The position numbers and the translations under genes were made by a program. From contig DXMV01000025.1 of assembly GCA_019414055.1 (NCBI GenBank), positions 1 through 64,000 on the forward strand: 64,000 bases of DNA, written 5' to 3'. The stretch comes from Collinsella sp. Lineage in GTDB: Bacteria; Actinomycetota; Coriobacteriia; Coriobacteriales; Coriobacteriaceae. Shown in pieces: positions 60,232 to 64,000 of the stretch. The notes beneath the pieces are model-generated. The model was not told the DNA's origin and did not search any database. It worked only from the letters and a program-made list of their open reading frames with translations. How positions within the stretch are numbered: position 1 is the first letter of the stretch; each line of letters begins with the position of its first letter.

Positions 60232-60558
60232 TTAGCGAGCATCCACCACATAGAGTCCAACGCGCACCTGATGCCACGGGCTGCGCTCGGGGGCAACCTG
60301 TTGCACACGGGCCTCAAATACGTACCCATGGCCGTAATACATCATCAAGGACAGCGGGCCGGCCTCGTTTCCCGGAACATAGCCGAGCTTGGTGTTGCCG
60401 TAGTAGATCGCAACCGCCTCGGGATCATGGGGATTATCGCGCTCGGCACACAGCGTCAGCTTATCGCCCGCTTTAAGATCGCCCAAGACCAAGGCGCCAT
60501 CGGCATACTGAAATCCTGCAATATGAAACGACAAAAGAACACGTGAAGGCTCGTACAT
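60232..60558 (-). CDS. Stand-alone HIRAN domain protein
   Basis: 108 residues from ATG at 60558, with AGAGGAG ahead. The whole protein is a HIRAN domain: FHIAGFQYADGALVL, LCAERDNPHDPEAVAIYYG and KLGYVPGNEA. HIRAN domains recognise free 3' ends of DNA in eukaryotic HLTF; bacterial stand-alone forms are uncharacterised. Next to the 63-residue protein and metallophosphoesterase genes. Confidence 0.85.
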   Translation of the reverse strand: MYEPSRVLLSFHIAGFQYADGALVLGDLKAGDKLTLCAERDNPHDPEAVAIYYGNTKLGYVPGNEAGPLSLMMYYGHGYVFEARVQQVAPERSPWHQVRVGLYVVDAR

Positions 60559-60647
60559 GGCAACTCCTCTAACGACCGAATAAACCGGCACTTAACCTTA
60601 CTGAGAAGCTTACGGGCCCGTGCGGACACGAATTTATCCTGTCTGAT

Positions 60648-62027
60648 TTAATGCACAAACATGCGCACGAACTTGTGCTTCCAGTTCGCGTAAGGAGCAT
60701 AGCGGAATGGCACGTCCAGCCACGTTGCCTTGTTCACGATGCTCTTCTTGTGGCTAAACGTATCGAAGCTCTCGCGGCCATGGTACTGACCCATACCGCT
60801 CGCTCCCATGCCGCCAAAGCCCATATGGCTCGTAGCCAAGTGCATAATCGTGTCGTTAACGCAGCCGCCGCCAAAGGGCACGTAGCGCACAAAGCGCTGC
60901 TGAACCTCACGGTCCTGGCTAAAGATATACAGGGCCAGCGGCGTCGGACGATCCGTAATAAACGTCTCGGCCTCGTCTAGGCTCTCAAACGTCAGCACCG
61001 GCAAGATGGGGCCGAAAATCTCCTCCTGCATCACGGCGTCATCGAGGGACACGCCGTCCAAAATCGTCGGCTCGATCTTGAGCGAAGCCTCGCGCGCGGC
61101 GCCTCCAAGCACGACCTTATCGGGATCGATCAGTCCGCGCACGCGCGCAAAGTGCTTGGCGTTGACGATATGCCCGTAATCCTCGTTGTCAAGCGGATGC
61201 TCGCCAAACATACGATGGACTTCCTCCTTGATGAGGCCCAGCAGCTCGTCGTGCACGCGCGCATCGACCAGCAGATAGTCGGGCGCCACGCAGGTCTGCC
61301 CCACGTTGAGCCATTTGCCAAAGGCGATGCGCCGTGCCGCAACCTTCAAGTTTGCCGTCGCGTCCACGATGCAGGGGCTCTTTCCGCCCAGCTCAAGCGT
61401 CACGGGCGTAAGGTTTTTACTTGCGCGCTCCATGACGAGCTTGCCGACCGGAACGCTGCCGGTAAAGAAGATCTTGTCCCAGCGCTCATCGAGCAGCGCT
61501 TCGTTCTCGGCGCGCCCGCCCTCGACAACCGTCACCAGGCGCGGATCAAATGCCTCTTCGCAGATTTGCTTGAGCACCGCGCTCGATGCCGGAGCATAGG
61601 CGCTCGGTTTGATGACCACGGTATTGCCCGCGGCAAGGGCGCCAGCGAGCGGCTCGAGCGTTAGCAAAAACGGATAGTTCCATGGAGCCATGATGAGCGT
61701 GACTCCGTAGGGCACGGCTTGCGTCTTGCACACGCTTACGGCGTTGGCGAGGTCACACGGGCGCAGAAGCGGGCGGCTCCATCGAGCCACATGCGCAATC
61801 TGATGACGAATCTCGGAAAGCGATGTGCCGATCTCGCACATATAGGCCTCGTCGTGCGACTTGCCCAAATCGGTCTTGAGCGCATGGGCGATATCGGCCT
61901 CGTGCGCCCGTACTGCATTGCGCAAACTCACGAGCGCGCGACGGCGAGCGTCGACATCAAACGTGACGTGCGTCTTAAAGTAGGCGCGCTGATCGCCGAC
62001 GATGCGCGCAATTTCCTCGGTGTTCAT
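60648..62027 (-). CDS. Aldehyde dehydrogenase
   Basis: 459 residues, the short class-3 type. Catalytic Cys in NVGQTCVAP, Glu in TLELGGKSPCIVD, the NAD-binding region FFTGSVPVGK and APWNYPFLLTLEPLAGALAAG. The C-terminus is slightly hydrophobic (FRYAPYANWKHKFVRMF), as in forms that touch membranes. Fatty or aromatic aldehyde oxidation is likely. It follows the iron alcohol dehydrogenase by 8 bases, so the pair may convert an alcohol through the aldehyde to the acid, or the reverse. Confidence 0.93.
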   Translation of the reverse strand: MNTEEIARIVGDQRAYFKTHVTFDVDARRRALVSLRNAVRAHEADIAHALKTDLGKSHDEAYMCEIGTSLSEIRHQIAHVARWSRPLLRPCDLANAVSVCKTQAVPYGVTLIMAPWNYPFLLTLEPLAGALAAGNTVVIKPSAYAPASSAVLKQICEEAFDPRLVTVVEGGRAENEALLDERWDKIFFTGSVPVGKLVMERASKNLTPVTLELGGKSPCIVDATANLKVAARRIAFGKWLNVGQTCVAPDYLLVDARVHDELLGLIKEEVHRMFGEHPLDNEDYGHIVNAKHFARVRGLIDPDKVVLGGAAREASLKIEPTILDGVSLDDAVMQEEIFGPILPVLTFESLDEAETFITDRPTPLALYIFSQDREVQQRFVRYVPFGGGCVNDTIMHLATSHMGFGGMGASGMGQYHGRESFDTFSHKKSIVNKATWLDVPFRYAPYANWKHKFVRMFVH

Positions 62028-62035
62028 GAGCCCTC

Positions 62036-63256
62036 CTAGTTCTCGTCCTCAAACATACCACCCGCAACGACCTCGTACATATGCTCGAGCTCCAAACGGT
62101 CCATTAAAAGCGGAACGGGGTACAGGGGATTGGCCTCGGCATCGGCATGCGTCGCCATCTCAGGAATGTCGGAGCGGCGAATGCCTGAAACATATCTGGG
62201 GATTCCCAGGGTCTCGTTCATGCGGTCGACCCAATCGATAAAGGCCTCGGCCGCCAGGCTGTCCTGCGCGTTAGCCGGCGCGATACCGGCCATGCGGGCG
62301 AGATCGGCAAGCTTGGGAGCGGCAGCGTCACCATAAGCGCGAAGCATGTGCGGCAGGATGATCGCGTTGGCCAAACCGTGTGGAATTCCGTATCGGCCGC
62401 CCAGACTGTGCGCGATGGCATGCACATATCCAACATAGGAGCGCGTAAAGGCAACACCCGCCTTATACGCCGCCGAAAGCATATTGCGGCGCGCACGCAT
62501 GTTACCGCCATGCTCATAGGCCTCCAGCAAATTGTCGTGGATGAGCTGAACCGCCTGACGCGCCATCTTGCGCGTGTAGGACGTGGTGCTACGGCCGATA
62601 AAGGCCTCGACAGCATGCGTCAGGGCATCCATACCCGTCTGCCCCGTAATGGACGCCGGCAACCCACGCGTAAACTCGGGGTCGTGCACCGCAAAACGTG
62701 GGATGAGTACAAAGTCGTTAATGGGGTACTTGTAGTGCGTCTCGTCATCGGTAATTACCGCCGCAAGCGTGACCTCGCTTCCCGTGCCTGCTGTGGTGGG
62801 AACGGCGATGAGCAGCGGCAGGCGACGATGAATGCGCAGCAGGCCGCGCATCTTATTGATGGGCTTGTTTGGCTGCGCGATGCGTGCCCCCACGCCCTTG
62901 GCGCAGTCCATGGCCGAACCGCCGCCAAAACCAATAATGGCCTGGCAGGCGTTCTCTCGATACAGGGACGCTGCTTCCTCCACATTCGAGACCGTGGGGT
63001 TCGCACGTGTTTCGGCATAGACCGCAGCGCTAATTCCCTTGGACGCGAGCGCTGTCTCGAGCGGTGCCGTGAGCCCCAGACGGGCAATGCCGGGATCTGT
63101 CACGATAAGAACATGCTGTATTGAACGCTTTTGAAGCACTGCGGGCACTTCCTCAGCGTGCTCTAAAATGTGTGGCTCGGTATAGGGCAGCACCGGCAAT
63201 GCGATGCGAAAAACCGTTTGATACGTTCGGCACCAGGCGCGGCGGGCTAGATGCAT
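62036..63256 (-). CDS. Iron-containing alcohol dehydrogenase
   Basis: 406 residues from ATG at 63256; AAGGAG precedes it by 8 bases. Family III features: GGGSAMDCAKGV, GTGSEVTLAAVIT, and the metal-binding region with TGMDALTHAVEAF, HAIAHSLGGRYGIPHGLANAI. It interconverts alcohols and aldehydes with NAD(P). An in-frame extension to 63337 enters the operator region and is not used. First gene of the pair with the aldehyde dehydrogenase. Confidence 0.92.
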   Translation of the reverse strand: MHLARRAWCRTYQTVFRIALPVLPYTEPHILEHAEEVPAVLQKRSIQHVLIVTDPGIARLGLTAPLETALASKGISAAVYAETRANPTVSNVEEAASLYRENACQAIIGFGGGSAMDCAKGVGARIAQPNKPINKMRGLLRIHRRLPLLIAVPTTAGTGSEVTLAAVITDDETHYKYPINDFVLIPRFAVHDPEFTRGLPASITGQTGMDALTHAVEAFIGRSTTSYTRKMARQAVQLIHDNLLEAYEHGGNMRARRNMLSAAYKAGVAFTRSYVGYVHAIAHSLGGRYGIPHGLANAIILPHMLRAYGDAAAPKLADLARMAGIAPANAQDSLAAEAFIDWVDRMNETLGIPRYVSGIRRSDIPEMATHADAEANPLYPVPLLMDRLELEHMYEVVAGGMFEDEN

Positions 63257-63274
63257 AAAGGAAACTCCTTCATT

Positions 63275-63290
63275 TGTTGATAGGTCAACA
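63275..63290. promoter_or_regulatory. Operator candidate upstream of the alcohol dehydrogenase
   Basis: TGTTGA-TAGG-TCAACA, a perfect 6-bp dyad with a 4-base spacer, sits 18 bases before the ADH start, just upstream of its ribosome-binding site. Position and symmetry suit a repressor. The regulator is not in the window. Confidence 0.5.
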
Positions 63291-63370
63291 TTTGCTCGAC
63301 CGATTGTACTCATCGGCGTCCGTATATGGCTTGCCAATCGTTAATCAATCAACATCTTCACATGCATAAA

Positions 63371-63398
63371 TTGTTTTATTAAAAATCATTCCTAATAG
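63371..63398 (+). promoter_or_regulatory. Promoter candidate of the rubrerythrin gene
   Basis: TTGTTT (63371-63376) and TAATAG (63393-63398) are separated by 16 bases in an AT-rich stretch, about 115 bases before the start codon. Confidence 0.4.
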
Positions 63399-63446
63399 GC
63401 TTCACATTTGGTTGCATTTATGGATAATAGTACCCGTCAAGACGCA

Positions 63447-63477
63447 CGTCCGGAGAGGGCCCTTACGGGACCGGACG
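63447..63477 (+). promoter_or_regulatory. Rubrerythrin leader hairpin
   Basis: CGTCCGG (63447-63453) and CCGGACG (63471-63477) pair perfectly in the 5' untranslated region, 35 bases before the start; probably an mRNA-stabilising or regulatory structure. Confidence 0.35.
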
Positions 63478-63512
63478 AGCGCACCATCGCCATCGATCGA
63501 AAGGATCGAATT

Positions 63513-64000
63513 ATGAAGTTTGTTTGCCCCGTTTGCGGTTATGTGGAAGAGTTCGACGGCGACCAGCTGCCCGAGGACTTCAAGTGCCCCCAGTGCGGCG
63601 TTCCCGGTTCTCGTTTCCTGAAGCAGGAGGAGGGCCAGCTCGAGTGGGCTGCCGAGCACGTCGTGGGCGTCGCCAAGATGGAGGGCGTCTCCGAGGACAT
63701 CGTTGCTGACCTGCGCGCCAACTTTGAGGGCGAGTGCTCCGAGGTCGGTATGTACCTGGCCATGGCTCGCGTCGCTCATCGCGAGGGCTATCCCGAGATC
63801 GGCCTGTACTGGGAGAAGGCCGCCCACGAGGAGGCAGAGCATGCCGCCAAGTTCGCTGAGCTCCTGGGCGAGGTCGTGACCGACTCCACCAAGAAGAACC
63901 TCGAAATGCGCGTTGAAGCCGAGAATGGCGCCACCGCCGGCAAGACCGATCTTGCCAAGCGTGCCAAGGCCGCTGGTCTCGATGCCATCCACGACACCGT
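63513..64000 (+). CDS. rbr: Reverse rubrerythrin (3' end outside the window)
   Basis: The first 162 codons are inside the window and the reading frame is open at the edge. ATG at 63513 follows AAAGGA. An N-terminal rubredoxin domain (CPVCG and CPQCG, residues 5-27) is followed by a ferritin-like diiron domain (NFEGECSEVGMYLAMARVA, EKAAHEEAEHAAKFAELLG). The rubredoxin-first order marks a reverse rubrerythrin, an NADH-linked peroxide and oxygen reductase of anaerobes. The usual length is about 180 residues, so little is missing. Confidence 0.92.
   Translation, partial: MKFVCPVCGYVEEFDGDQLPEDFKCPQCGVPGSRFLKQEEGQLEWAAEHVVGVAKMEGVSEDIVADLRANFEGECSEVGMYLAMARVAHREGYPEIGLYWEKAAHEEAEHAAKFAELLGEVVTDSTKKNLEMRVEAENGATAGKTDLAKRAKAAGLDAIHDT

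Noticed and set aside
1..64000. CRISPR arrays, integrases or transposases
   Set aside because: No regularly spaced repeats and no recombinase motifs were seen; only short palindromic repeats and a tRNA scar.

Overview
The window is chromosomal DNA of a GC-rich anaerobic actinobacterium. The protein content fits Coriobacteriia, most probably Collinsella: single-chain purL, a RecJ-RecQ fusion, a ferredoxin-fused EtfA beside a D-lactate dehydrogenase, reverse rubrerythrin, kdgT and many palindromic intergenic repeats. That assignment is inference from sequence character, not from a database search. About 50 intact protein genes, one tRNA, two gene remnants and many terminators and repeats can be supported. 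No integrase, transposase or CRISPR array was seen.

Layout. 1-2200: an apparent rRNA-operon leader leaving the left edge, the infC-rpmI-rplT translation operon on the minus strand, and tRNA-Leu(CAA) with a duplicated 3' end and terminator. 2200-11500 (minus): a transglutaminase-like protein, class II aldolase, then recJ-recQ / rel / metallo-hydrolase, a (p)ppGpp and repair block. 11.6-16 kb: a BASS transporter, cutC plus a GalT-like protein, and a surface beta-propeller-like protein with a cytosolic zinc ribbon. 16.2-21.5 kb: a complete livJ-livHMGF branched-chain amino-acid ABC importer with a decayed second livJ upstream. 21.7-34.4 kb: homoserine dehydrogenase, SDR, cation/proton antiporter, purL, a DMT exporter, a GGDEF enzyme, KdgT and an HD hydrolase. 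34.4-38 kb: a lactate dehydrogenase/Etf electron-confurcating operon. 38.3-41.5 kb: a run of small secreted or membrane proteins of unknown role.

42.4-48.0 kb holds the most interesting unit: a TerB_N/TerB_C protein, a BrxD-type P-loop ATPase (DUF2791) and an Lhr/BrxHI-type helicase. These three genes form a tight operon with no BREX core genes (no pglZ, no methylase). It looks like a stand-alone DNA-processing or defence module. 48-64 kb: a spermidine-synthase-like enzyme, Elp3, an XRE regulator with a DUF4097 protein, two methyltransferases (one TrmB-like), a Ski2/HelY-like helicase, DUF2130, a phosphoesterase, a HIRAN protein, an ALDH/Fe-ADH pair and the start of a reverse rubrerythrin gene cut by the window end.

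Other points worth attention: infC very probably starts at an AUA codon; a 90-bp perfect-armed palindrome lies after fba; a repeat family occurs at 14.2 and 16.1 kb; the livJ remnant is an internal-deletion product. Many long ORFs opposite real genes are GC-driven antisense artefacts and are not annotated.
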